NCBI RefSeq assembly: GCF_021602345.1
Contig: NZ_BQID01000010.1
Location: 124,001 to 188,000 of the forward strand
DNA length: 64,000 nucleotides
Reading direction: 5' to 3'
Source of the DNA: Pseudomonas pharyngis
GTDB taxonomy: Bacteria; Pseudomonadota; Gammaproteobacteria; Pseudomonadales; Pseudomonadaceae
Shown here one piece after another: positions 7,732 through 15,313 of the stretch; position 1 is the first letter of the stretch, and every line of letters begins with the position of its first letter. The notes under the pieces are model-generated. The model ran no database searches. It worked only from the letters and a program-made list of their open reading frames with translations, and was not told the origin of the DNA. The position numbers and the translations under genes were made by a program.

Positions 7732-8879
7732 CGGATCAATTCCCATGAAAAATTGACGTTGACCGCAGAGCTGAAATTGATGGCGATCCCATTGGAGTAG
7801 TCGCCGGGTGACAGGTTTTTCAGACCCATGCTGAACAGCAGTTCATCGCTGGAAGCATTACTGGCGCCCAAAGTGTGCTCGGCCTGATAGACCTGCCAGA
7901 GAGAGCGCAATTCGTTGTGGTCGAAGCTCGCTGTCAGGGTCGATACGGTTGTGTCGTTGAGCACGTTGCTGGTGAAGATGCACGCCATCGCACCTGCAGT
8001 GGACCAACCGTCCCAGTTGCCCGAAGTCCCCACGGTCGGATTCAGGTAGCAATAGTTGCCGCCCAACCAACCGCCCGGTGCAAAGGACACGCCGGTAATG
8101 CCTGTAGGATGCGGTGTCGGGTTGCCCACCACCAGTCGAGCCGCTCGGGTGTGGGGATCGACAGGCAAATAGACCACGCCATTGCCGTTGACGGTCTGGC
8201 TCCATGCCAGATGCTTGCGGTTGTAGACCGGTCTGACGATCGGTACCGAGCCGGGCCCGGCAGTCACCACCCAGGCCAGGCACATATCCAGCGGCGTGGA
8301 TTGAAAACCACCCCCTGCTGCACTGTTGACGGTGCCCTTCAATCCTTCAGGTGCCGGGTCATAGATCGTTCCGCGCTGCATGTAGAACGTCAGTGCACCG
8401 CTAATGACCTGTGCCCTCAGGAAGTAGCCGGTGGCCGGCAACAGATCCGCACTGCTCCAGGCCTGAGTGGTGAACGTGCGAGACCTGCCCAACTGGCCTG
8501 AAACCACCTCCTGGCCAATGCTCACAAACACGCCCGCAGGAATCGACACACGTCCGCCGCTGGTCAACACCGCCGTTGGCGTGATCGGCAAGCGCCCATC
8601 AGGCGTCGCGACGGTCGGCAACGGCAATGAGCCGACGGGCAATGCTGAATCCAGACTCCAGCCCTTGGCCGAAACGCTCTGAATCGCTTGCAGCAGTTGA
8701 TCGTATTTCTTCTCGTCCGGGTTCAGATCCCCGGCCTTGATCACGTTGAGAATTTCCTGCGTGACGCTGTTCCCCCAATCCGCCGGAATCAACGATCCCG
8801 GCGTCCCGGTCAGCCGGTTCTCATCAACAAATTTCCCATTCACCAGACCGGCGCTGGGGACACTCTTTGGGTAGTCCAC
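7728..8879 (-). CDS. Tailocin tail fibre 4 (MDYPK anchor family)
   Basis: A 383-residue fibre. The shared anchor occupies residues 1-70. Residues about 85-225 (PTVATPDGRLPITP... to AWVVTAGPGSVP) form a middle domain clearly related to that of fibre 5, while the C-terminal 150 residues (GGWLGGNYCYLNP and onward) are unrelated to fibre 5. This is a mosaic: conserved anchor, conserved shaft, exchanged tip. Confidence 0.85.
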   Translation of the reverse strand: MDYPKSVPSAGLVNGKFVDENRLTGTPGSLIPADWGNSVTQEILNVIKAGDLNPDEKKYDQLLQAIQSVSAKGWSLDSALPVGSLPLPTVATPDGRLPITPTAVLTSGGRVSIPAGVFVSIGQEVVSGQLGRSRTFTTQAWSSADLLPATGYFLRAQVISGALTFYMQRGTIYDPAPEGLKGTVNSAAGGGFQSTPLDMCLAWVVTAGPGSVPIVRPVYNRKHLAWSQTVNGNGVVYLPVDPHTRAARLVVGNPTPHPTGITGVSFAPGGWLGGNYCYLNPTVGTSGNWDGWSTAGAMACIFTSNVLNDTTVSTLTASFDHNELRSLWQVYQAEHTLGASNASSDELLFSMGLKNLSPGDYSNGIAINFSSAVNVNFSWELIR

Positions 8880-8942
8880 TGTTCAATTCCTGTAGGTATT
8901 CGCTGTGGCTCCAGCGATCGGCTGTCAGCTTGCGCACCGATG

Positions 8943-8967
8943 AAAAACGCCCGCACAGGGCGGGCGT
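8943..8967 (-). terminator. Rho-independent terminator between fibre cassettes 5 and 4
   Basis: Minus-strand stem ACGCCCGC/GCGGGCGT (8 bp, 5-nt loop) ends in a run of U residues. It sits between the cassette 5 chaperone (ends 8991) and fibre 4 (starts 8879), the same relative place as the terminator at 7173-7195. Confidence 0.65.
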
Positions 8968-8990
8968 CGGGCCAGAGGTGGAGCGCTTGT

Positions 8991-9392
8991 TCACTGTGCC
9001 CGAAGGGGCAACCGCGCCAGCCACTTGGGCGGTTCGGGGCGCGACGGGTTATCCGGCGTGTCGCTGGAGGCCGGCCAGTTGCGCAGCGCCTGACGCCAGG
9101 CCTGCAATTTCGAGAACTGTTTGTTGCTCAGGGACGGTTGCGCCCCGACGTCCAGCTCGTCGCGATGACGGGTCACCAGCCAGTCAGTGGCCATGAGCTC
9201 AGCCATGCGCCATTGACGCTCTGCCTCGATTTGCGCATCCGGCGAAACATCGACTTGCGGCGGCGCACTGAAGCGCTCGTTGTCGAACAGCCATCCGGTG
9301 GAAACCGGGAGGCCGACCGGCACCGGAATGCCGCAATCGACGTCCCCCGTCATCAGCGCCGTCACCACTCCATTTTCGATAATGGCCTTCAT
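8991..9392 (-). CDS. Tail fibre assembly protein of cassette 5
   Basis: A 133-residue Tfa-type chaperone starting MKAIIENGVVTALMTGDVDC. The Tfa block is clear: EAERQWRMAELMATDWLVTRHRDEL followed by LQAWRQALRNWPASSDTPD. GGGAGG lies seven bases before the ATG at 9392, and the stop of fibre 5 (9395) is only 2 bp away. Upstream in-frame starts lie inside fibre 5 and lack a ribosome site. Confidence 0.87.
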   Translation of the reverse strand: MKAIIENGVVTALMTGDVDCGIPVPVGLPVSTGWLFDNERFSAPPQVDVSPDAQIEAERQWRMAELMATDWLVTRHRDELDVGAQPSLSNKQFSKLQAWRQALRNWPASSDTPDNPSRPEPPKWLARLPLRAQ

Positions 9393-9394
9393 CC

Positions 9395-10330
9395 TCATAC
9401 CTCCCATCTGACGCGAGCGTTGATTCGGCCTGAAGTGCTCAGGTTCTGTGACCACGCAGCGATCGCTACACGCGCCGTATAACGGTCAGTAAAACCACCC
9501 TCTGGCATGAACTGAGTACCGACAAAGTTGACCCCGATCTCCTCACTGATCACGCCATAGTCGGTTTTGACGTTGTCATCAAAATCATAAATCCCTGCAA
9601 TGTACGCGCGAGGTTTGCGCGCCCAGTTCAACGGGACCGAGTAATTGCCATTGGCACCGGACCAGACACCGACCGCTTCCATGCGGGCCTTGTTCGCCAA
9701 CAGCGTGAGCTTGGGTAAAGTCCCGGCTCCTGCGGTCACCACTCTGGCCACCAGCATGTCGATGCAGGTGGAGTCGAAACCACCGCCACTGCTCCCGGTT
9801 CCCGCCTTCATCCCTGCCGGGATCACATCGGTATCGAGACCTTTTTGCGTGTAGCAGACCAGTGCCCCGTTGCGGATCTGCATCCGTAGAAAATAGGTGC
9901 TGTTGATATCCAGTCCGGCGGAGGTCCACGCAGAGGTCAGCAACGTACGCGGGCGGGCCGTCATGCCAGCGCCAATTTCTTCGCCGAGGCAGACCAGCAC
10001 ACCGCCCGGCACTGACACGGTGCCGCCAGCGGCAGCACTCGCAGCACTGACCGGAATGCGCCCGTCGGCAGTGGCCACTGTTGGAAAAGCCAATGCGGCG
10101 AACGGCATCGCATCCTGAGACAAGACATTCTTCAGTGCCTTGAGCAACTGATCCGACTCGCTTTCGGAGGGGACCATCCCCGCCGCACGGATCACGTTCA
10201 GCAGCTCTTCCGTTACACCATTACCCCAAGTTGCGGGAATCAACGAGCCCGGTGTTCCGGTCAGCGGGTTTTCATCGACAAACCGTCCATCCACCAGCCC
10301 GGAGCTGGGCACACTCTTCGGATAATCCAT
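9395..10330 (-). CDS. Tailocin tail fibre 5, promoter-proximal (MDYPK anchor family)
   Basis: A 311-residue fibre, first of the five in transcription order and directly after the gp48-like baseplate gene. It has the shared anchor (residues 1-70), the middle domain shared with fibre 4 (PTVATADGRIPVSA to ARVVTAGAGTLPK), and its own C terminus ending SGRINARVRWEV. Being nearest the baseplate genes, it would be the best-expressed fibre if the downstream terminators are active. Confidence 0.86.
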   Translation of the reverse strand: MDYPKSVPSSGLVDGRFVDENPLTGTPGSLIPATWGNGVTEELLNVIRAAGMVPSESESDQLLKALKNVLSQDAMPFAALAFPTVATADGRIPVSAASAAAGGTVSVPGGVLVCLGEEIGAGMTARPRTLLTSAWTSAGLDINSTYFLRMQIRNGALVCYTQKGLDTDVIPAGMKAGTGSSGGGFDSTCIDMLVARVVTAGAGTLPKLTLLANKARMEAVGVWSGANGNYSVPLNWARKPRAYIAGIYDFDDNVKTDYGVISEEIGVNFVGTQFMPEGGFTDRYTARVAIAAWSQNLSTSGRINARVRWEV

Positions 10331-10344
10331 CCCGTCACTCCTTC

Positions 10345-10944
10345 CTAGTCATAGTTGATATGCACCTTGGTGTGCGCCGGTGCCGCCCGATGAATCAGGC
10401 ACTCCAGCGCCGAGCCCGGATTCACGCCGAAGCGTTCGCCCCAGTAACTCGCGCCATAACGCCGGCCGAGCAGCAAGCGGCCGCCGGTGTTGAGCGTCCA
10501 CATGAACTGCGCTTCCCAGGTGCCCCAATGCGCTGCGCCGAAACGCGAACGGCCCATGCGCGGGGCTTCGAGTTCGGTGATGGTGGCGTTGGGGTAACCC
10601 TGGCTTTTGGCGATTTCCAGGTAGTAGCCGACGGCCTGGCTGCCGACCGCCAGCAAGCGGCGGCGCACGGCGAGGCGACGGTCGTCGAACAGCGGCGTGG
10701 CGCCGAGGCACGGGTCGGGCAGGTTCATCACCTGTTCCCAGTCCGGCACCAGTTCGCTGACGCCGGCCGGGTCCATCTCGTTGAGCAGGTCGGCGGCGCG
10801 GGCGTCGAGGCGCGCCAGTTCGACGGCGACGCCTTGCAGCACTTCCTCGAGTTCCGGCACGCGCTCCGGATCCCACGCCGGACCGCTCGGCAGCAAGGCG
10901 CGCAGTTGCGCCTGGTATTGCGCGGCGGTTCTTATGGCAGCCAT
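10345..10944 (-). CDS. Mu gp48-like baseplate/tail protein (YmfQ family)
   Basis: A 199-residue protein starting MAAIRTAAQYQAQLRALLPSG, with the family features PAWDPE near residue 24 and a late GGRLLLGRRYGASYWGERFG segment. In Mu-like tails this protein (DUF2313/YmfQ) closes the baseplate periphery where fibres attach, so it is a candidate receptor for the MDYPK anchors. It overlaps the end of gp47 by 13 bp. A TTG start two codons upstream is possible; the ATG has better ribosome-site spacing to GGGGG. Confidence 0.86.
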   Translation of the reverse strand: MAAIRTAAQYQAQLRALLPSGPAWDPERVPELEEVLQGVAVELARLDARAADLLNEMDPAGVSELVPDWEQVMNLPDPCLGATPLFDDRRLAVRRRLLAVGSQAVGYYLEIAKSQGYPNATITELEAPRMGRSRFGAAHWGTWEAQFMWTLNTGGRLLLGRRYGASYWGERFGVNPGSALECLIHRAAPAHTKVHINYD

Positions 10945-11975
10945 ACGCAACCCCCGAAGGTGAGCAGTTCGCTGTCACCCGCGGCTACGTTCGCCAGCGG
11001 CGCCGACAGCACGTGATCGGTTTCACCCGCCGCGCTGCTGATCGCTTCGCGGATGTGGCTGATCAAAAGATCTTCGCCCAGGTCGGCTTCACGGTTATGC
11101 AGGTCGCGCAACTGGGTTTCGACGGCGGCGCGCACGGCGGTGGTGTCGGGGGTCAGCTTCAGTTGATAGGTCACCGGTTTCTGCACCGGCGGACGTACAT
11201 GCACTTCGGCGGTCACCGGGCGCAGCGGCTCAATGTAGGCCTGCACTTCGGCCAGTTGATCGGCATTCGGCACCGGTTGCGGATCATCGTCGCGCATGAT
11301 GTAGACGCCGACGGTGCCCGGCCCGAGGAAGCCGCCACGGCACCACGCGCGGGTCACACCCGGCACTTCCAGCGCCCAGGTCTCGTAGTCGCTGGCCGAA
11401 CCGCCGTGAGGGATCACGCGATAAGAACGGATCACCCGCGAGCGCAACGACTCCAGGCTTTCCCGCGCCACACCACCGTTCAGTCCCGGCGCCAGCACCA
11501 CAAAACTGTTGCCGACCACGCCGGTGATCGGCTGCACCGGCGTCAACGCCAGCCCGGCCTCGGCATTGCCCAGGCTGCCGGCCTCCAGCGCGGCGATGCT
11601 GGTGCTGTTGACGCCATTGACGGTGGTGCGGGTGGCGGTGACTTTGAAGGTGCGACCGTCACTCGACTGCAGCAACGTATCGGCGTCCAGCACCGCGCCC
11701 GCCGTCGCGTTGAAGCTGACGTTGCCGGTGGCGACCTGCGCCGGTTTGCGCGGCTGGTTCAGGCGCAGTGCGGCGATGCGTTCCAGGGTCGATTCATCGG
11801 CGGTGTCGGGCAGGATCTGCTCGGCAATCCAGTCGAGGTAGCCGTACAGGCCATAAGCGGCGCCGCCGAGTGTGCGGGCCAGGACTTGCGCATCGGACTG
11901 GCGCAGCGAATCGCCGGCCAGGTCGCTTTGGGTGCGCTTGATCAGCACCGGCAGCGAAGGGGTTTCAAACGGCAT
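10932..11975 (-). CDS. Mu gp47-like baseplate protein, J family
   Basis: A 347-residue baseplate wedge protein (Baseplate_J, PF04865). Typical segments are the N-terminal MPFETPSLPVLIKRTQSDL, the central VTATRTTVNGVNSTSIAALEAGSLGNAEAGL, and SRVIRSYRVIPHGGSASDYETWALEVPGVTRAW. It overlaps gp46 by 11 bp at its start. It is the Mu-type counterpart of gpJ at 31311-32306, confirming two separate baseplates in the locus. Confidence 0.92.
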   Translation of the reverse strand: MPFETPSLPVLIKRTQSDLAGDSLRQSDAQVLARTLGGAAYGLYGYLDWIAEQILPDTADESTLERIAALRLNQPRKPAQVATGNVSFNATAGAVLDADTLLQSSDGRTFKVTATRTTVNGVNSTSIAALEAGSLGNAEAGLALTPVQPITGVVGNSFVVLAPGLNGGVARESLESLRSRVIRSYRVIPHGGSASDYETWALEVPGVTRAWCRGGFLGPGTVGVYIMRDDDPQPVPNADQLAEVQAYIEPLRPVTAEVHVRPPVQKPVTYQLKLTPDTTAVRAAVETQLRDLHNREADLGEDLLISHIREAISSAAGETDHVLSAPLANVAAGDSELLTFGGCVWLP

Positions 11976-12363
11976 AGATCACCTGCCAACTGTTATCGGG
12001 GTTGATGTCCAGGCGTTCGCCGTCGGCCAGAGTCAGGACCGTGCGCAGGTTCAGGCGCTGGGCGTCGAGGCGTTCGCTGATGATGTCGATGGCGCTGCAA
12101 TGGCCGTCGTCGATCAGCCATTGCAAGGCTTCGCGGGCATAGAACTCGGCGTCCATCTGGGTCTGGCGGGTCAGCTTGACCCGGCGCAACAGCCACAGCC
12201 GCGAGCCGATGCGATCGTCGGCCACGGTGGGAAAGGTGTCGCCCCACCAGCCGAAACGCTCCTCGTCATCGAGGGCATCGTCGTCGGCGGCACGACGCCA
12301 GGTGAACAGGCTGATCAGCACCGCACGGGTCAGCGCGGCGTGGAGGTTCTGACTGAACAGCAT
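11965..12363 (-). CDS. Mu gp46-like baseplate protein (gpW/gp25-type)
   Basis: A 132-residue GP46-family (PF07409) baseplate protein. The hallmarks RRAADDDALDDEERFGWWGDTF and GSRLWLLRR are present. The ATG at 12363 overlaps the TGA of the spike gene by one base (TGATG); a GTG one codon earlier is an alternative. Confidence 0.9.
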   Translation of the reverse strand: MLFSQNLHAALTRAVLISLFTWRRAADDDALDDEERFGWWGDTFPTVADDRIGSRLWLLRRVKLTRQTQMDAEFYAREALQWLIDDGHCSAIDIISERLDAQRLNLRTVLTLADGERLDINPDNSWQVIYAV

Positions 12364-12872
12364 CACTGACCTCCCGCCGGCGCGCCGGTCTGGCCACTGC
12401 CCGCCTGCACGCCAACGTGCACGTGTTTGATCTGGCTGATGCCGCCGGCCAGCTGATCGCCGGTGGAGACGATCTTGCCGGTCTGGTTGATCACCGGCGT
12501 GTCGAAGTTCACGGCGGTGCTGGCGCGGATGTTGAGCGTGGCGGTTTCGATGTCGATGATCCGCCCGCGCTTGAAGTGAATTTTGTCACCCTCGTCGGTG
12601 TAGATCGCCACCTCGCCGGCCGCCAGCGATTGCAGGCGGTAACGGCGATCGGCGACCACCAGGGCGATGGCGTGGGAACGGTCGCCGCCGAGAAACGTGA
12701 CGACGCCTTCGGCACCGGCCAGCGGATGGCTGGTGAAGCCGTAGGGTTCGAAGTGCTCCATGTCGTCGTTCACTTCACCGGCGGTGAGGCGCATTTGCAG
12801 CGATTGCAGCTTGGATGCCGAATTGGCGAGCACGATAGTGCCGCGCGCCAGCAGGCGTGTCAGTAGGCTCAT
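12363..12872 (-). CDS. Mu gp45-like central spike / baseplate assembly protein V
   Basis: A 169-residue spike protein. The N-terminal OB-like part contains FEPYGFTSHPLAGAEGVVTF and GDRSHAIALVVADRRYRL. The C-terminal part is a beta helix rich in regular I/V/T repeats, ending in KHVHVGVQAGSGQTG. The HxH pair in that tail matches the metal-binding tip of contractile-tail spikes that pierce the outer membrane. Confidence 0.9.
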   Translation of the reverse strand: MSLLTRLLARGTIVLANSASKLQSLQMRLTAGEVNDDMEHFEPYGFTSHPLAGAEGVVTFLGGDRSHAIALVVADRRYRLQSLAAGEVAIYTDEGDKIHFKRGRIIDIETATLNIRASTAVNFDTPVINQTGKIVSTGDQLAGGISQIKHVHVGVQAGSGQTGAPAGGQ

Positions 12873-12904
12873 GAATTGTCCTCAGGACTTTGCCAACACA
12901 AAAC

Positions 12905-12996
12905 CTGTGGGAGCGGGCTTGCCCGCGATGGCGGTGTGTCAGGCAAAGTAGTGTTTGCGGTAACCACCGCTATCGCGGGCAAGCCCGCTCCCACAG
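12905..12996. repeat. REPIN: inverted pair of Pseudomonas REP palindromes
   Basis: Two copies of the Pseudomonas REP core (GTGGGAGCGGGCTTGCCCGCGA) face each other across about 45 bp. They fill the only sizeable gap (12873-13030) in the Mu-like gene block, between the gp44-like and gp45-like genes. A related pair lies at 54148-54237. Confidence 0.88.
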
Positions 12997-13030
12997 GGCC
13001 AGGTGATGCCAGTCAGGTTCGGCGTCAGGC

Positions 13031-14074
13031 TCAGGTTTTTTTCGGGGGCGTCGGGTCAGGATCGAAGGTATGCGGCGGCGCCACTTGCAGCGTGGTCACC
13101 GAGCCTTGTGCCGACAGCGAATACGTCACCTTGGAGATCAGCATGTCGCCATCGAAACCGAGTACTGGATCCTTGACCTTCACCAGCGTGTTGTGGCGCC
13201 ACAGATCGCCGTTGGACTGGCGCCAGCCCTGCACCTGATAAGTGGTGGTCAGCGCCCGGCCCATGCGCGTGGCGCTTTCCCACTGGGCCCGCTGCTGGGC
13301 CAGTTCGAACGTCAGTTGCGAACCTTCGTTGATGATCGTGGTGCGCCGACGCTTGAAGCTCAGGTCGGTGGCGCTGGATTCAACCTCGCTGACCGCCGCC
13401 CCGCTCTTCTTGTCGTTGCCCTTTTGCTGGCCGATCACCTTGTATTCGGAGAACACCTGGCTGTGATCCATCGGCGCATTGGCCGAGAGAATGTTCTTGC
13501 CCAACTCCAGCGCATCACTGGCGCGGCCGCCGCTGCCCGGTTTGGCCAGCACCAGCCGGCCCTCGGCGTCATCGGTGGAAAACACCCGGTACAGCGAGAG
13601 CAGACGGTCGATCGACTGAAACACGGTTTCACCCGGAACGATGGTGTGTTTGCTCAGGCGTGCGGTCTCGGGAATCTCGTTGACCACAAACTGCGAGTAT
13701 TCCCCGGCCAGGGCCTGGACGATGTTCAACAACGGCTGCTCCTGCCATTGGCCGGGAATGTTTCGCGCCGCACAGTCGACCAGATCCTGGGTCTTGGAAC
13801 TGCCTTCGATGCTCAGGCTGATCTGCCGCCCGTCATAGCTGATCGGGGCCTTGAACACATAACCGGTGAGCACCAGATCCTGGCCGATCCGCACTTCGCA
13901 CGGGTCGCCGGCCTTGATCCGCTGATCCACGGTCTGCCCCGGCCATTGCCAGGTGATGTCGAGTTTGAAGGTGCGGAACTGACGCTCCAGGTCCGCGGTG
14001 ATCTGCACGCTTTTCCAGCCGCCGTATTCCATGTTGTCGACGGTCAGCGTGACGCGGTTGTCCATCTCGCTCAT
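13031..14074 (-). CDS. Mu gp44-like baseplate hub protein
   Basis: A 347-residue hub protein of the gpD/gp27-like class (Mu gpP). It opens MSEMDNRVTLTVDNMEYGGWKSVQITADLERQFRTF, includes GYVFKAPISYDGRQISLSIEG and SIDRLLSLYRVFSTDDAEGRL, and ends in a proline- and lysine-rich tail. GGGAG lies before the ATG at 14074. It is analogous to gpD of the P2-like tail but only distantly related. Confidence 0.9.
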   Translation of the reverse strand: MSEMDNRVTLTVDNMEYGGWKSVQITADLERQFRTFKLDITWQWPGQTVDQRIKAGDPCEVRIGQDLVLTGYVFKAPISYDGRQISLSIEGSSKTQDLVDCAARNIPGQWQEQPLLNIVQALAGEYSQFVVNEIPETARLSKHTIVPGETVFQSIDRLLSLYRVFSTDDAEGRLVLAKPGSGGRASDALELGKNILSANAPMDHSQVFSEYKVIGQQKGNDKKSGAAVSEVESSATDLSFKRRRTTIINEGSQLTFELAQQRAQWESATRMGRALTTTYQVQGWRQSNGDLWRHNTLVKVKDPVLGFDGDMLISKVTYSLSAQGSVTTLQVAPPHTFDPDPTPPKKT

Positions 14075-14077
14075 GGC

Positions 14078-15313
14078 TCACTCCCTGGAAACTTTGACTT
14101 CGTTGGGTGGGAAGCTCGGATGAGACAGACCGTTGCGCTGAATGACCTCGGTCACACGGGTGGCGTCGCCAAACTGTTTGTAGGCCACGACCACTGCCGG
14201 AAAGGTTTCCTGAAAGGTTTTGCTGACCAGTCGCACTCCGGACGAAGCCACGGCCTTGAGGTGCGCGATCAGCGCTTCCTTCACATCGGCGATGGCCTGG
14301 TAGTGCGCGGGGTCGGCCTTGTCCTGAGCCTTTTGCAGCGCTTCGTTCAACTCTTTCTGCAGCGTTTGCAGATCGTCGGTGACCGGCACTTCCTGACGCG
14401 TGACCGGCTGCTTCGATTGCTGGTCCAGCGAGGGTGTCGAGGTCAGTTTCACCGGCGTCGACGCCACCGGCATCGAGGCCACCCACTGCGCCACTTTGAC
14501 GATCAGCGTGTCCTGCACCAGGTTGGCCATCGCTTGCGCGGCGGCGTTGGTGTCCTTGCCGGTGGTGATTTTCGGCGCATCGGCCTTGCGGATGGCTTCG
14601 ATCTGTTGGGACACGTCGGCAATCACGCCACGGTAGCCCTCCTTCGCGAATGCCTTCAGCTCCTTGATATCGCCGAGCAACCCCTTGAACTCCGCCGCCA
14701 CTTCCTTGGGCAGCTCCTTCACGGCCCTGACCAGCTCGGTGATCTGCTTGTACTGCGCGATCAGCGGCTTGAGCTGCTCCTTGATCACGTCGTACACGCC
14801 GGTGAGGCTGTTGCGCAGATTGGCGATGCCGATACGCGCGGCCTTGATCAGGGTCATCGCCTGTTCGAAACGCGCCACCGCCGAGCCGAGTAAACCTTCG
14901 GCCTTGATCAGCAGGACTTTTTGCGTGCTGACCGTCGCAGTCGGAAACGGCAGCGGCCGGTCGGGGTAGAACTTCAGGCTGAACGTCACCATCCCGCCGT
15001 CCTGGCGGGTGTGGGTCATGTCGCACTCGCCGACCTTGACCTGCAAGCGTCCCAGCCACGGATGCACCAGTTCGCCGCTGCCCTGCTCCAGGGCCTGGAG
15101 CAGCTTGTCGCGCTGCTCCAGGCAATCGGCACCGATGATGAACGCCGTCAGATCGTGGGTCTTGGCCTGCTGGCCGAGGTCCTCAAAAAACGGCAGGTCG
15201 CGTTGCGGATATTCGTGCAGCTGCCCCTTGCGACCGACCGGGGTTTTCGCCTGGTCGATCCAGAAACCGACACCGCGAAAGGATGCCGGCAACAAACGGT
15301 CACGCCAGTTCAT
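14078..15313 (-). CDS. Mu gp43-like DNA circulation/tail protein (gpN)
   Basis: A 411-residue protein whose N-terminal 90 residues (MNWRDRLLPASFRGVGFWI... KTPVGRKGQLHEYPQRDLPFFEDLG) are the DNA_circ_N domain (PF07157). A long helical, coiled part follows (about 150-350). In Mu-like tails this protein joins the hub to the tape measure. The start overlaps the tape-measure gene by 14 bp. Confidence 0.9.
   Translation of the reverse strand: MNWRDRLLPASFRGVGFWIDQAKTPVGRKGQLHEYPQRDLPFFEDLGQQAKTHDLTAFIIGADCLEQRDKLLQALEQGSGELVHPWLGRLQVKVGECDMTHTRQDGGMVTFSLKFYPDRPLPFPTATVSTQKVLLIKAEGLLGSAVARFEQAMTLIKAARIGIANLRNSLTGVYDVIKEQLKPLIAQYKQITELVRAVKELPKEVAAEFKGLLGDIKELKAFAKEGYRGVIADVSQQIEAIRKADAPKITTGKDTNAAAQAMANLVQDTLIVKVAQWVASMPVASTPVKLTSTPSLDQQSKQPVTRQEVPVTDDLQTLQKELNEALQKAQDKADPAHYQAIADVKEALIAHLKAVASSGVRLVSKTFQETFPAVVVAYKQFGDATRVTEVIQRNGLSHPSFPPNEVKVSRE

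Noticed and set aside
2570-10330. Invertase-driven fibre switching as in phage Mu
   Set aside because: All fibres and anchors face the same way, no inverted repeats flank them, and no serine recombinase is in the window.
13070-14893. A 607-codon plus-strand frame opposite hub and DNA-circulation genes
   Set aside because: Shadow frame; the minus-strand genes have family motifs, ribosome sites and coupled starts.
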